DNA of 64,000 bases from Synchiropus splendidus (Eukaryota; Chordata; Actinopteri; Syngnathiformes; Callionymidae): contig NC_071335.1 of NCBI RefSeq assembly GCF_027744825.2, positions 29,192,501 through 29,256,500 on the forward strand. The letters are read 5' to 3'. The position numbers and the translations under genes are program-made. The first letter of the stretch is position 1. Every line of letters starts with the position of its first letter. Below, in pieces: positions 47,041 through 60,499 of this stretch. The notes beneath the pieces were generated by a model. It made no database searches, was not told where the DNA came from, and worked only from the letters and a program-made list of their open reading frames with translations.

Positions 47041-50000
47041 GGGAAAAATAGTGTGAATGAGTAGAACTATTTATTGTGGAAACTACTGTAAAAATGACTC
47101 ACCAATACAGCTGCTGTAGCATGAAGTTGATGCTCTCGAGTGACTGTCAGTGACGCAGGACCAGACTGATAGCGCGACACTGACTGACTGTTGATAGACA
47201 CATCATAGTGATCCATCTAGTATCCAGTTTGCTGACGTGCGAGTGGCATTGACAGTTCTATAGAAATGCCTTCTTGTTTCGTGAATGGGTTGTAAACAGC
47301 CTGTAGGAGTGCATCTTTTTCAGAACGTAGCCATGTTATATTCATACAAATTCATAAAAATAGTAGCAGTCTCATTCCATGTGTAGTGCATTTGTAGTTC
47401 TTTTTCCAGTGTCCCAGACTAAAGGCCTGGTTTTTTGAAGATTGCTGATTGCAAAATGCATGCATGGTTTAGAAGCTGCTGGGGAGGACAGAGCAATCAC
47501 CCGCCGCAGTTTTTTCCAAGTCAGTATTCATATCGCCTTTTCAAAAGGCAGCTTGAAAACTGTTTGAGATGAAGACAAGCTGCAGAAGAGAAGAGTGTGA
47601 CCCGAAGTTTGGGATGGAAGTAAGTTCACTCATCGGATTTGTATAGTGCCATGTCACCAGAAGGCGGCCATACTGCATTATATTATATTTAGTACTATTG
47701 TGTTATTGCCGTTACTTCCTTGTTTCTCTCCCCACAGTCCTGCTACCGCCGTCACTCTTTTGACTGTGCCTCCGCTATGTCCCCGGACGTGGCGAAGCAC
47801 CGGGATGTACTTCTTGAAGACTGATTTTAAACAGACTTTCCCGACGTGCCAAAACAGAGCTGCGTCTATGAGTTACTTTCTGTCTTGTGTTTAATCCGCT
47901 TCAGAATCTGAATCTCTGATTTGCTCCTATTATGAAACTACAACGTCCTTCATCTCCGGGGCGGTTTTCAATCTCCATTTCCACCCAAGTTGGAAAGAAA
48001 CACGCCCACAAATGTTGCTGAGATAGTAGCTCCAGGAGTCCTCCATCTGCTTGTGTGAAGTAGAAAGTACTTGAAATATGCAGCGTGGCTTGTTCAAATG
48101 CAGCAAAGAGTTTGAGTCAATTGGGTGCTTCCTGGTTTTGCAGCAGTTTGAAGAGACGCACGTCTGGTGCAACACTGGACCAAGTGGCTGTAGTCGTGAA
48201 AATAACTGAAATTAGATGGAAAAAGAGAGCAACATTTCAATGTTTAACTGCAGACTCCAGTGTAGTGAAATCACATGACATTGATGGCAAAAATATAAAC
48301 TCATCTGTCTGCACCAACATTTGGGACAACACCATTGCAACCATCGATACAAAGGCGGCGTACTACACACACCACTATCAGGTCTGCGCTTGTGTGCAGC
48401 TCTGCCTATGTGGGTCCTTATATGTATCCACCAAGCATTTCTATCAAAATAAATAGAAATCTATTGAAAACCACCTTCTCTCAATTCCATCAGAATCGGC
48501 AGAAAAGCGCACGCAGGCCTCCAGAATGTGCAGTTGAATATTTCTATAAGAAAAGGCTTGATGAATCATAACGCATGTATTACCTTCCCATCCCAGAACA
48601 CACCGAACTGCACATTAAGTGCAGTGGAAGTATCGACTTTGAACACAGGCAAACATTGCTCTCTTTGATAAACCATTTGACATAATCCAGCACACGCACA
48701 CAAGGTCATAGACATCACTTATATATCATAGATTAATCTGAAATAAAGCCACTTATCTGTGACTTGTTAAGTGAATGACAAATGAAAAGTGAACGTGGAA
48801 CTTTCTAAAGCAGCAGAAGGCAGCGCAACAGAAAACAACTTGCATAACTAGAAGCAGCGACTTTTAAAAAAAAATACATTTCCGCTCACTGAAGATTTAA
48901 ATGTCAAACCTTTTAATAAACAGCGGTAACCTTTTGAGTTCCTATTTGAAACAGATATCTGTTAAAGCCTGTTTTCGATTTTTTCTCATCCTCCTTGAGA
49001 AGCTCTGCATTCCTCAATATACACTGGAATTTCAACCGGGAATCGATCGCTTTGCTTCAGTTTTTCCAATTGCCATTCAAAGTTTTGAATTACCAGAGCG
49101 TGAGGTTTAAGAAGTAGTTTGTTTTTCTGTTAAACAAGGTATTAATGTGATTTATGTATTTGGTAGAGCAGCGGTTTGGCTGAAACTTTTGGTTTCCCTT
49201 CGAGAAAAATCTTCTTTCTATCCATAAAACTGCACATTGAGAGTGAAGAACGCAGGTCCATGCTGAAGAGCTTCCTGGTTATTGCATTGTCTTTTAGCTC
49301 AACAAGCTCAAGTGCCCAAGATGTGCTGTGGTCCCTCACCATTACCAGTCAACAGTCCTTGTTATGTGCTTGTTGCAGAGCAGCAGACCCACATACTTAT
49401 CTATGCCTTATTATCATGTAATGATCTGTTGTGCAGCCCCAGAGCGATCTCTGCCCGTGCACATGAAGGTCCAGCAGCCTAACAAGTCACCAGAATCACA
49501 CTGATTGGTCGCCTGGTGCATTGTAGCGCTCCTCCACACTCACTGGTATCAATGTTGCAGGCTGCACTCACGTTGTACGTTGGGAGAGTCTGGAGTAAAC
49601 AAGTTGGTTTGGAAATAAAATCTGAGAAGGTACAAGCAGAGCTGCTGCGCACCACAGGGAACTTCTCCTTTCAAATACTTGCCCTGCCACTTCCCTGCTC
49701 ATGACTGGCGACATCCTTTCAAACCTTGGCAAAATAGACACGATAAAGGGTCTGTTTCTAGTCTACAGTACAAGCGTCCAGAGACCTTCCTCTATCCCTT
49801 ATATATTTCACAAACACCATGAAAAGATGAAGCGGAAAATACCCCTCTTGCATTATTTAGTCCAAAATGGTTCAAATAATCCGGTGTTTTTTTCTTTCTC
49901 AGTGACAACTTCTTTAATAGTTTTGGACAATCAGAAAATAAATGATTTGAATTACAAACAGTAAGCGCCTTCAGCGATAATAACCCAGCGAAGGTCTTGG

Positions 50001-51414
50001 CCCTTCTAATGAAAAGAATCTGGCCTCAGGATCGGACTTGTCTGCTCCAATCCAATGGTGGGATTTTGAGATTGCGAGAGCCACAATAGTCGTAATTGTG
50101 GCCTCCGGCCCTGGCAGTCTTAATGACTTTGGCTTGTACTGTAACCGTCCGCGCACATTGTCATGAGCGTTTATTTGCATGGTGAGAATTGTGCAACCCG
50201 TCCTGCAGAAAATGAAGAGGCCAACGTGCGTGTTACGTGTGATTTCAGGAAAACAGTCGGCTGAGGGTGACTTTACGAAACTCTGAATACTTTTGTTTCA
50301 GCGTTTTAATCATGTCTTCAAACAACGCAATCATTCTTGCTGCGAGAAAATCTCAAAACGCAAAAGTCAGAACGTGTTATAAATGATTTTAAAAGTATAA
50401 AAAGCCCGCTTTCTGGGCTCAGATGGAAATATCCATTTTCTAGCACTAACTGCAAAGATTCTATCTTCTGAAATGATTTCACTGATCTGAGGAGGATTTG
50501 CCCACATTATCCTTGAATATATTCTCAACATTGGAGTGGTTGTCGATATGTGGCAGACCATGCAGTGAGACACAACGAAACATTTTTTTTTCTGTCCTTT
50601 GTTATCCAGACCAACTGTAGTCTGGACATTTTGTCAGCAGCATGTTATTGTTAGGCAGAAAATGAATCATTTAAAGATGATGTTATTTGACTAGAACTCT
50701 CTGTTATGCTGAATAATCATCCATTAAAAAATATATTAAAAACCTCTCACTAAATTGAGAGGTATTGTGACGCCACCCGATTTCCCAGCTGGAAAGTGGA
50801 AGAATCCTCATCACCCACAGCGGGCAATCCGAGTGGAAGATGTTTTGAATCAGTGAAATACGCCACGGCAGTTCTTCACATTCTTTGAATTCCAGTTTTG
50901 CATCTCCAAATAAGAGTGTGCACTTAGCAAAAAGTGCCTTATATCCAGACAAGGCACGTGTGGGAATCCAGTAGTCACTACATTCGTCTGACTTCAATAA
51001 CTGGAACGCATTGAATTCAGACTCCAATATATATTTTTTTGCTTGGAAACAGATAAACATCAGCAATACCATATGAGAGGTGATACAAGATAAGGAATTG
51101 TTAGTGAAAAACTCATTGGATAATGTATGGTTTTTTTTTTTAGTTTTTGATGGAGTGACTAATTCAATGCACCAATACCAGGTGCTGAATGTGTTGATCA
51201 GAACACTGAGGAAAGGATGTCTCCACATCCTGTATGGCAGAGGTGGTCAACTAGTCACAGGCTCAGAGCCACAGTGTTTTACTATGCTGCTGAAAAGAGC
51301 CACATCCTACAGATATGTAAGGCTCACCTGAACAGCTGGTCATGTGACTTAGCGGCAGTACAGGGGTTAAAGCACATCCCTGTTGCTGGTTTGCGTCCAT
51401 CTCTTGTGCATGTA
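45349..51414. other. Intergenic sequence
   Basis: No gene recognised. It contains a (TA)n run at 47010-47034 and a stretch at 49960-50170 of balanced composition without repeats that could be conserved noncoding sequence. At 51235-51340 a patch (ggcagaggtggtcaactag, gaaaagagccacatcc) resembles another common fish repeat. Confidence 0.4.
47010..47034. repeat. (TA)n microsatellite
   Basis: About 25 bp of AT/TA dinucleotides. Confidence 0.93.
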
Positions 51415-51871
51415 CAGTGGTTCCTCGGTTTTCAAATGTCCCGAACTTTGAAAAAATCGGTGTTTGAACAAAAATCCAGAACTTGAACGCCCCCGAAAAA
51501 AGTCGGAATAAACATAACGTGCGTGGACCGATCAGCTGACCCACGACGCGCTTTGTTATTGTGTGTAACGCAGCCTCTGTATGCAGACGTGTCCCGTTAG
51601 CTACATTTACTGACTGTTTTTTCTTCATATTGAGGTGTCAAACCTTTCCTGTCTCCACACTGGACCGTGGTAGAGTGTCATAGGGGAGGTGCTCGCTCTC
51701 CACACCGAGGCTGGAGCTCACTCCAGGGTTTGATGTCCTGTCCGAGTCTGGGACAGAGCGTGACTTGGTTTATGACTTTGTCACAGCCAAACTGCACAGA
51801 AGCGCACATTCAGAGCTGGACACGCACCGGGCACCTCTTCACTTCTGGAGAGACCTCACTCACTCGGCAAC
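51415..51871 (+). mobile_element. TA-flanked 0.7-kb inverted-repeat element, 3'-truncated copy B
   Basis: It begins at TA|cagtggttcctcggttttc and follows the full-length copy up to cactcactcggcaac, then stops abruptly. Shared blocks include ctgacccacgacgcgctttg and acagccaaactgcacagaag. Confidence 0.88.
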
Positions 51872-53999
51872 AATGAACGAAAGGAGCGCCATCTCATGGC
51901 TTACTTAACCGTAACCTCCCTCTGTCTTTTACGTGACACACTGCCTATGGCCTCAGGATATGGTTCAGTTCAGTGAGCTTCAGTTGGAAACCTCATACCG
52001 TACATCAACATGCAGCGTTGGACGCTAACGTCCACTTTCCCAATACATTATGCCGCGGGAGCGTCAATGTGTTGGTTTGGATCATTTCAGGTGAGGGCTT
52101 TTCGATTTGTGGTCCTTCTTGAGTTACAGCCTCTCACTGAATTCATAAACCATCAACCAAACTAGAGCAGTGGGTGTTTCTTTTTCTGGCAATGCAGCTT
52201 TTTTTTGTTTTGTTTTTTTCCATTTGTATGATGCACAATATTGATCGGAGAGGAGCGTCTAACATCTAATGATCTGTTGACCTCTTGATAGACTTTAGCA
52301 AACAAGGTCAGTCAAGGGTTCCAGATCATTCAGCGTGGGCTCATCATTACTCCGAAGACCGTGAGCTGAGGTTACACATGTGGCAGCTTCAAAACAGGTT
52401 GATTTTTTTTTTCTTTTTTGCCGATGTGGATTTATTACATTGAATATTTATGACCCGACGCTGGCAGTAATCCATGGCATCGCTGATGTTGACACCATTT
52501 CAGCTTGAGCATTAATCCTGTCGGGGCAAGGATTGCGTTTGAAGATTCTGGAAGTACTCGATGCCAGCCCTGCATTATTTAAGTCACATCCAAAAGTGAT
52601 ATTAGTTTCTGTATCCAATAGGTTCCCTTTGGTTTCAAGGGACATTCATATAAGCAGAGACTTATTTGGCGGAATTGACTGAGTGAAAAGGAAGTGAGAC
52701 AAACAGAGTTATTGATGGAAGATCAGTCGCGTATGGATACGACACGGTTATTATTCAGCCAAACACTGATGCATCTTAAAAGAGTAAAAAAAAAATGTCG
52801 CCATAGAATTCAGGCCTTAAAAAAGTTAAAATATCACATTCTGCGAGTACATAATAACGTAATACTGTTTTAGCTGACCATGAAAAAGAGGGTCAATGGG
52901 CACTGACAATAAATCTCAGCAACGCCTGGCTTAAGCGGAATTCCAGAAATAAATTTCATCGTAGGAAGGCTCGATTTCCCAGAGCCGAAAAAATCTAAAT
53001 TGCAGGGTTAAGAAGGCCTCTATTAATGAGTGTAGATGAGAGAGGGTGAGCAGACATTTGCAATTCTAATCACATCCTGGCTGTAATGAACAGTGTCTAA
53101 AGGTTCGGCTTCCGAGCAGCGAGGAAATAATAATCCACAACAGGTTCCAAATAGGCAATATACTCAGCGCAAGGTGCTAGGGTCAGTAAGGGGTGCCAAT
53201 AATGAATACCAAACAGGAAGTGGATCAATACATAGTGTTAATGGTATAACAGGGACGTGCTGTGTGTGTCTCTGTGTGTGTGTGTGTTGTATTTGCATTG
53301 CTGAGTTTATTTTGTACAGAACCGCAACCCAATGACTTTACATGACTCGCACTTGTTTTCCCCCCTCCGAACCAAATTATTTTATTTATTTTAATTTGTA
53401 AAATATGCAATAAAGTGCCTTGTAGTCTTCCCATGAGCTGAGTCGAAAACAGGCAGCTATGTAGATGTAAGCCTTGGGAACCAGCTTGGCAAAGTCGGTT
53501 TCTATCGTGACAAAATGCAATTCATGCATTTATTCCGCATGAGCACATTTTGACAGTGCTTCGCATTTCTTTTTCAATCGTGGTCGTAGTTGTCTTCTTG
53601 GCGGTTCCTCTAGCAGATGCAGCAATATAGAGGTAGTCGTTGGACCTCTAGACTCAAAACTAGGTTTCTCCCGAGGCGGTTTTAAATCAATATACGAAGA
53701 TCGATATTCTACGCCGGATGATAAATAATGTCAAATGAGATCATCCAAATTCATCTGAGTGCTGGAATACCTGGGCATTATTTAAAAATGTAAAGTTACT
53801 TCAACAATTCAGTCCTTCGTATAACAGGACTTTAAAAAGGATTCCATTTTGGGTCTGTTCAAGGATGTTGAAATTCCAAACTGGCCATTGGCCAGTCCTG
53901 TATTATACACTGTGTAGCGTGGAAATGCTTTCTCAAAGTTTGACTTCAAGAGGTCCCACTGTCGATGTTTCACTTTAGCACGCTGTTTCACATTGGTAT
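51872..53999. other. Intergenic sequence, possible conserved noncoding patch
   Basis: No gene. 52430-52620 has balanced composition and an Otx/bicoid-type TAATCC (52513-52518) without repeat features, so regulatory sequence is possible. A TG run lies at 53270-53286. Confidence 0.35.
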
Positions 54000-54152
54000 T
54001 GGTGATCGTTCCTTGAAGAGGCTTCATGAAACAGTCCTTATTTTCACTGTCCACTGGACGGAACTCTGCGTTCAGTGATTTCCATGAAGCCGCACATAAA
54101 GCGCCACCAACCGAGGTCTGAAAACACGGACACTGTTTCATGAAGCCTCATC
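54000..54152. mobile_element. Short inverted-repeat element, copy 10
   Basis: It contains gaggcttcatgaaacagtcc and ends acactgtttcatgaagcctc then atca, the inverted complement of the start. The internal site is degraded (agcgccaccaaccga). Confidence 0.8.
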
Positions 54153-54265
54153 AGTAAAGAACATTGGACGGAAATGATTCAACTGAAACAGTGATCCAAA
54201 GCCAAGGGTCATAGAGCTAGTGAGTGAAACTAAGTAGACCACGATACTCATGAAGCTTCACCAGT

Positions 54266-54431
54266 CCATCACTACTGATGAGCTGAAGCTTCATGAAGCA
54301 GAGCTCTCACTCTGTTTGATCTTTTGCCTGGGATAACTGAAAGATTGCATCACTTTCAAACCAATAGCGCCACCTACTGAGTGCTGAAAATGAGGGCAGC
54401 GCTTCACAAAGCTTCATTGCACAATCACTGG
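54266..54431. mobile_element. Short inverted-repeat element, copy 11
   Basis: It starts tccatcactactgatgagct then gaagcttcatgaagcagag. The minus-strand site TCAGTAGGTGGCGCT (54366-54380) matches the CTCF core at 14 of 15 positions, the same variant as in copy 5. The end, cttcacaaagcttcattgc, is diverged. Confidence 0.7.
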
Positions 54432-56669
54432 TAGCTGCAAAATGTATCATTTGTCAGTATTATAACACTGTTGCAAGCTGAAATGGGAACTGAACTCAGA
54501 CGTACTACTGAATACTGTAAATAAATAAATAAAAAGTAAACAGTGGTCGCTGTGAATCCTATTTATAGTCATGGTCGTGATAGTAATGTTGTGGTTTGGA
54601 AGGTTTTGTCATACGGCTTGCACAGTCAGTTGAAGCGCGATCACATCGTGCGACAGTTCAGTTCAAAAGGTGTGTGGGTGTGTGGTTACTCCAGTACACA
54701 CACACAATATGTTCCATTTGTATTCAACCGTCTCAGAGCAGTGGGCTGCATTTTTAATTCCCAGTTCCACGTCGCGCCAAAAGATGGCAGTAACGCTCTT
54801 CAGCGCGGAGCGTCACTCCATCTTCTCACTGATGCACTTACAATAAATGCAAAGCTCCATTCCTCTTTCAGAGGAGCATATTTCTCGAGGTGTGTGAGGC
54901 AGTCTGATCATTTGTCCCTCGCTCTGCTCCTGCAGTCGAATCCTCCTCTTGATTTATGGAATTATTTACTCCTAAATGTGAGCGTTCCCATCAATAATTG
55001 TACAAACTCGAACACCGAATTCATGCGCATCAGCATCCGCTCACGTTGCGCTGAAGAGATATCCGCACGTCAAAGCGCCATTGATCAATCTCAAAGTTTA
55101 AGAGGAAATGTTCTCCAAAACCGACCGTCGTGCCCAAAGAAAATGCATCTATCATGCAAGACATCTCAGATTCTGGCGCTGGAACTCATCATCAGGTCAA
55201 CGTCCAAAAGCCTTTCAATCTCTTTTGCAGCCCTGGAATCTGAATTTCAAGTGAGCCTTTAAAAAACGCGCATGAAGCCAGGCAGGTTACAGTTTTTAGG
55301 CATACACGAGACATTTGTTTGTTTTGATCTTCCTTCCGCATGCCTTCATCCAGATCATCTGTTGACATGTTAATTGGCTTTTGCATTAGCTGATTGCCAG
55401 TAAACACGTGTAAAGTAATGAAACAAATGATGTATGTTATTTATTGACCGGCGCTGGTGTTGCTGCTGCAGCCTCTGAACTGGTTTGACTTGTCCACCAC
55501 TGCTCCGTGACCTGACTTCGCATTGAGTTCCGACCTTTCATGTGCATTTGTTATCATGAAAAACAATGTAAATGCAATGTGCGTGTAAAAAAAAAACAAT
55601 GAAAAACATGTATGCGACTGTATTGTAAGATTTTCCGAGAGCTTGAAAAGAATACCTAACATCTCTATAACCAGGAAGGGAGAGAGTGATTCCGTGGGTT
55701 TTCCAAAGCTTGTAATATGATGAGAAATTCTGATATGAAGCAAAACACACAGAACTCCACAAAGCTGCTTTAAAAAAAAAAAAGAATCCGGAAGCTCAAG
55801 AAGTACTATTGAACAGTTAATCCCATAAAACCAACAGATTACTGAATATTCTTTGCTCATCGAGGCAGGAGGCCATTAGCCTAAAGTGCCTTCTTAGTCG
55901 ACTTTATTTTTCATAATACTTTTCTTTTTTTTTTTAATCCACTCAAGCTCATTTTCGGTTGGCCTGTTTCCCTCCCTCTCTTTATATTGAATATTTGCTA
56001 TGCTTCATAACCTAAAAACATTATAAAGCCATCAAATTGATTTGACCGCACCGCGTTGTTATTTCCGCTGGTTCAAACAAAGAATTTGGAACTTTCACTC
56101 TTGGCCAGTCGAACGCAATGGCTGTTGAGTCGAAGCAAAATCTCATGGTATTGAGTGGAACTGGACGGAGAAGAACCTGAGTGCTTATCATCCCTGTTGC
56201 GCAAGAAGACGCAGATGCATGAGTGAGAATGAGAAGTTTTAAGAGACGAAGGAGAAGCAAAGGGACCATAGAAGTGAGAGAGAAAACAGCAGGAAAGCAG
56301 AGGGAAAAGCTCTAAAACAGAGACTATGAAATAAGTCCATATAAAATGAACAAAACAGAGCAAGTGGCGGTCAGTACACAACTGGTGATACAAAATGCAA
56401 GTACCCAAAGACAGTGAGTGAAACTGTACAAAATAGAACAGGTTGGAAGGTTGCTTGCTGAGTGGTTCCAGGTGTGTGCCAATAACTAGTCAAACTCTGG
56501 GAATCAAGATGGCAGAACACGGGAAGTGATAACAATGCAAAACAAAAACAAGTGAATGACATGCAACATATGATACATTCTTTTAAAAGAGAGAGCTAAA
56601 TAGTGTCAAATTAATAGTTGAAATGTGGGAGGTTGAATTTTTATTTTCAAAGTCATCATCGTGTATGTA
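54432..56669. other. Intergenic sequence with one unusually long open frame
   Basis: 54543-55262 (+) is open for 239 codons but starts at GTG, has its first ATG only after about two thirds, and shows no domain. I regard it as non-coding. Composition from 54860 to 55250 is even and repeat-free. Confidence 0.4.
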
Positions 56670-57381
56670 CAGTGGCACCTTGGTTTTCCAACGTCTCGAA
56701 ATTCAAAAATCAGAAAAAAATCAGAGTTCGAACAAAAGTTTCGAGATTTTTCTGCTTTGGATTTCGAACGAAAATCCAGAGCTCGAGCCGGAAAAAACAT
56801 AACACGCGCGGACCGATCAGCTGACCCACGACGCGCTTTGTTGTTGTGTATAACGCATGTATGCAGACGTGTCCCGTTAGCTACATTTACTGACTGTTTT
56901 TTCTTCATATTGAGGTGTAAAACCTTTCCTGTCTCCACACTGGACCGTGGTAGAGTGTCACAGGGGAGGTGCTCGCTCTCCACACCTCCACTCCAGGGTT
57001 TGATGTCCTGTTGTGGGCTGGAGCTGGGACAGGGATGAGGCGAGTCTGGGACAGAGCGTGACTTGGTTTATGACTTTGTCACAGCCAAACTGCACAGAAG
57101 CGCACATTCAGAGCTGGACACGCACCGGGCACCTCGTCACTTCTGGAGAGACGTCACTCACTCGGCAACCCGTCCCACATGCAGCGGCCACACACATAGA
57201 GGAACAGGGCACCTGCAGCAGACACTCTACATTCACTCCTACAAAAGACTATTTTAAGGCTTGGAACGCATTATTTCTTTTTCCATTCATTGTAATGGGA
57301 AAAACCGATTCAGATTTCGAACAAATCGCTTCTGGAACAGCCGTCTGGAACGGACTGCGGTCGAGAACCGAGGTACCACTG
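56670..57381 (+). mobile_element. TA-flanked 0.7-kb inverted-repeat element, full-length copy C
   Basis: Start TA|cagtggcaccttggttttc, end gagaaccgaggtaccactg|TA; total 712 bp. The complement of the end (cagtggtacctcggttctc) repeats the start, so the element has terminal inverted repeats of about 20 bp and TA duplications, as for Tc1/mariner-superfamily (pogo/Tigger-like) non-autonomous elements. It encodes no transposase that I recognise. Confidence 0.9.
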
Positions 57382-57383
57382 TA

Positions 57384-59400
57384 TTGCATACTCTAGATCT
57401 CCATTTTTTAAAGATGAGATTTTCATCATGTGATCAAGCCCAGGCATTTGTGCTAAATGAGATGACACAAGTTTAATTGCTTTGGCTACTTATCACAGCC
57501 AATATCAGACAACAATTTTAAAATGTTTCAAGCATAAAGTCATTTTCTTGGCTGACACATCTAGAGCGGTACTCTCAACTCAGCGAGTCAAGTCATCTAT
57601 TGAAATATATATTTTTCTAAAGCGGTTATTGCAGAGGAATAGATGATGAAATGCACATGGGCATATGAAAACGATGCAAGCCACTAAACACTGCCCTGAC
57701 CTTTCCAGCAGGTACATGCAGTTGTTTGATTCAAGGCTACTGAAGCGAGCTGAATGCAAAAAAAAAATGTTTATTCTTAAGAGTGCTTGCAATGATGTTT
57801 CATTTCTTGTAGTCTCCCCATCCTCAACCTTGCGAGAACATTTTTTGTAAAGTTAGATTTTTAATATATATATTTTTAATTAATAAATGAGTCATTATTA
57901 TTGACTAACTGTTAAATGTGGCTTCTAATTCTTGACAGATGAGAAAAGGTACACTTAACTGTGGGTGTGTGTTTTGTCAGTGTCGGCACCACGGGGCTGT
58001 TCGCAGGCATTTCCTGCTCAAGTGACATGCTGCCCCCTGGCAGCCAGCCATCACTTGTTAAATGCAGTCTGGATTTAATGTTCTGTTTTGCTATGCATAT
58101 GTAAATGAATGTGTTCATGGTTAAATTATAAGTAACAAATAATGCATCACTATTTAAAATGACGTTTTACATCAGCACGTCTTTGTGTTGCTGCTGCTTC
58201 TCATTGGTCTTGACTTGAAAATAATACACTCATAAGGCCAGCACATACATGACGATTTTCAAAAGCTTAAGTTATTTTTTTTTCTCAATTTTTATCAGGA
58301 AGACACTCCAGACATGAAGACAACAGGTCTGCCGTATTGCTATGTCTGAGGTATGCTACGATAATCTCATGGCCAAACGCTACACACATAAAGATTCTGC
58401 CTTACTCACATGCGTGAAAAAACAAAGACAAAACATTGTCACAACCGGAAAGAAAACAAACATGGAAGCGGACAAGCTGATGATGGTCATAAGTATTTTT
58501 TAAACAGATAAATGCCTAAAGAATAAATAGAACTGTAGTGAAACTTCTGGCGACAGAGCGACTTTATATTTTAATGGACGACCTTGAGGTGAGAAAAAGA
58601 AATGGAGACCACTAGAAATACTTTTACGTATCTTTAAAGTATCGAGTCGGTATGACGTGAGGACGAGAAAAAAACCCTTTTTAGGTTGGGAGTGACACGC
58701 TGTCTCGACTCACACAAGACTTTCGGTCGTAAATACTGAACATGTTTAACAGTTACGATTGTCGGCCCCAAACAGTTTTAGAGCCGATGCTGCAGAATTG
58801 AAGACTCACTCACAGGATAATCGTATTTAAGTTACGTTTACGATCTGGTGTCGGGATAAAACAGCCCGATTACAGCTACGTGCGTAACTCCCCTCCTTCA
58901 CAAGAAACTATTTAGATTGTATCATATTATATTAGATTAGATTACACTACACAAGAACAAATTTTCATCCTTATGCAACTTCATTTGTTGTTGTAGAAAA
59001 AAATCACGCCCTTCTGGCTTGACACAATAGCTGCCATTAAACATGTCCTGGAACCACCACCATAAATCACGAAAGAAAGAAGAATACTGTGGAACCAAGA
59101 CCATGATTAACATTAACATAACACTCTCCTCCTTCTCCATGAAGCAAAACAAACACTCCAAGTAGATTTTTGTCCTTGTCTTCGATGCGGACTGACTTAT
59201 TGCCTCCTGGGAATTTCACTGCAAATCTGCTCATGCACGCTCCTCAATTAAGTGAGAATCACCACTTGCGTAATAATTCTTTCTCAAAGTAAATGTTACA
59301 CATTTCCCCACCTCAGGGCCCATTGTGTGCTCACACACTAGGTATTTCCCAAGTTGTATGAAAGGCTACCTTATGAAGGTCTTTGGAGGGTTCCTCTGAA
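57384..59400. other. Intergenic sequence
   Basis: No gene recognised. A strong GC-rich site ggctgccagggggcagca (minus strand of 58028-58045) is CTCF-like. Confidence 0.45.
58028..58045 (-). promoter_or_regulatory. CTCF-like site
   Basis: Read on the minus strand, ggctgccagggggcagca shares the CAGGGGGCAG centre of strong vertebrate CTCF sites. It is outside the repeat elements. Motif match only. Confidence 0.3.
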
Positions 59401-60420
59401 GCAGGGTTTCATGACGCAATCTCATGACGTTCGGGAGTGGAAACCTGACGCTAAGCACGAATGACAGGCAACCTCTGAGGGGCAACAAATCATCGCCAAC
59501 CACATGAAAACGCAGGAACTGCAGCTGATAGCACGTGTCATACCCAAGGGGAGTCCGTTCATTTCAAAGGAGGGCCAGATAGATGTTGGTCTGTTTAGTT
59601 ACCTACAAGCTTGTGAGGCAACAGCCAAAGAGGGGAGATGGCCAAGAGTCCAGAACAAGGGATTGCGTGCTCTTTTTTTCCTCGGGGAAGGATCTAAAAG
59701 CTTTCCAAGGGACTGAGGCTCAGTGTTTCCACCATTGGACTTCCATTATTAAAAGATGTTTGTTCTGGATTACCTTTGCCTTTTGAGGATAAGCAACATC
59801 TACAAATGGATCACACTCAACTTTCCCCTTGAAGAGCACCCACTGGCCAAGCGGGTTGAAGAGCACCCACTGGCCAAGCGGGTGTTTTTTCATGGCAAAT
59901 CCAACCAAGCACTGAAAGGACACTATAGACGGTGGATGAAGATATTGGCCCCTGGCTTGGCTCTTGAAGTGTTTGGATCTTAAATGAGGGCAGGGTAGGT
60001 CTGTGGTGCGTGGAGAAACCTGTTAGAACCCAAGTGGAAGTGTTAGTAGTGGAAGGGGTGATGAAGACCCACCCCACCTTGAAAAAATGTACACAATAAG
60101 AAATACAAATAAAAGAAAAACATAAAAGCACATCATCCATGTAAGTCGATGAATTACAAAGTGGTTTATTATTGGCGTTATATTTTTGGCAAGGCCACAC
60201 TCATTTCCCGAGCCGTGCAGTTCAGTGGTGCACGATCCGGGGGAGATGGGATGCAAAGCCTCAATAATTTTGATCATTATTGTGGGACTCTCCCCCGCCG
60301 ACTCTTTGAGCTCGCTCCTCTGGGAAGGGAACTCAAGCTGGTTTTATACATCATGCCTGACAATGAGGAAACTAACATGGAGCATGTCAAGAAGATCCTT
60401 GTGTTTTCAGGTATTCAGTA
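59401..60420 (+). other. Unidentified possible decayed coding segment with in-frame tandem duplication
   Basis: Several + frames in a row (59504-59716, 59756-59983, 60149-60410) have protein-like composition, for example IYKWITLNFPLEEHPLAKRV, GHYRRWMKILAPGLALEVF and LFELAPLGRELKLVLYIMPD. They are broken by stops and frame changes. A 27-bp unit (nine codons, EEHPLAKRV) is exactly duplicated in frame at 59831-59884 except for its last base. I do not recognise the protein; it may be a processed pseudogene, an old transposon or chance. Confidence 0.25.
59831..59884. repeat. 27-bp tandem duplication (two units)
   Basis: Units 59831-59857 and 59858-59884 are identical except the final base (t/g); the unit begins gaagagcacccactggccaa. 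Confidence 0.97.
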
Positions 60421-60499
60421 CATTTCCGTCCATAGACCATGTAGTTATTGTATCGCGCTTTCACACTGGCAAACCAAGAGGGTTTGTATTGGACTAGAG

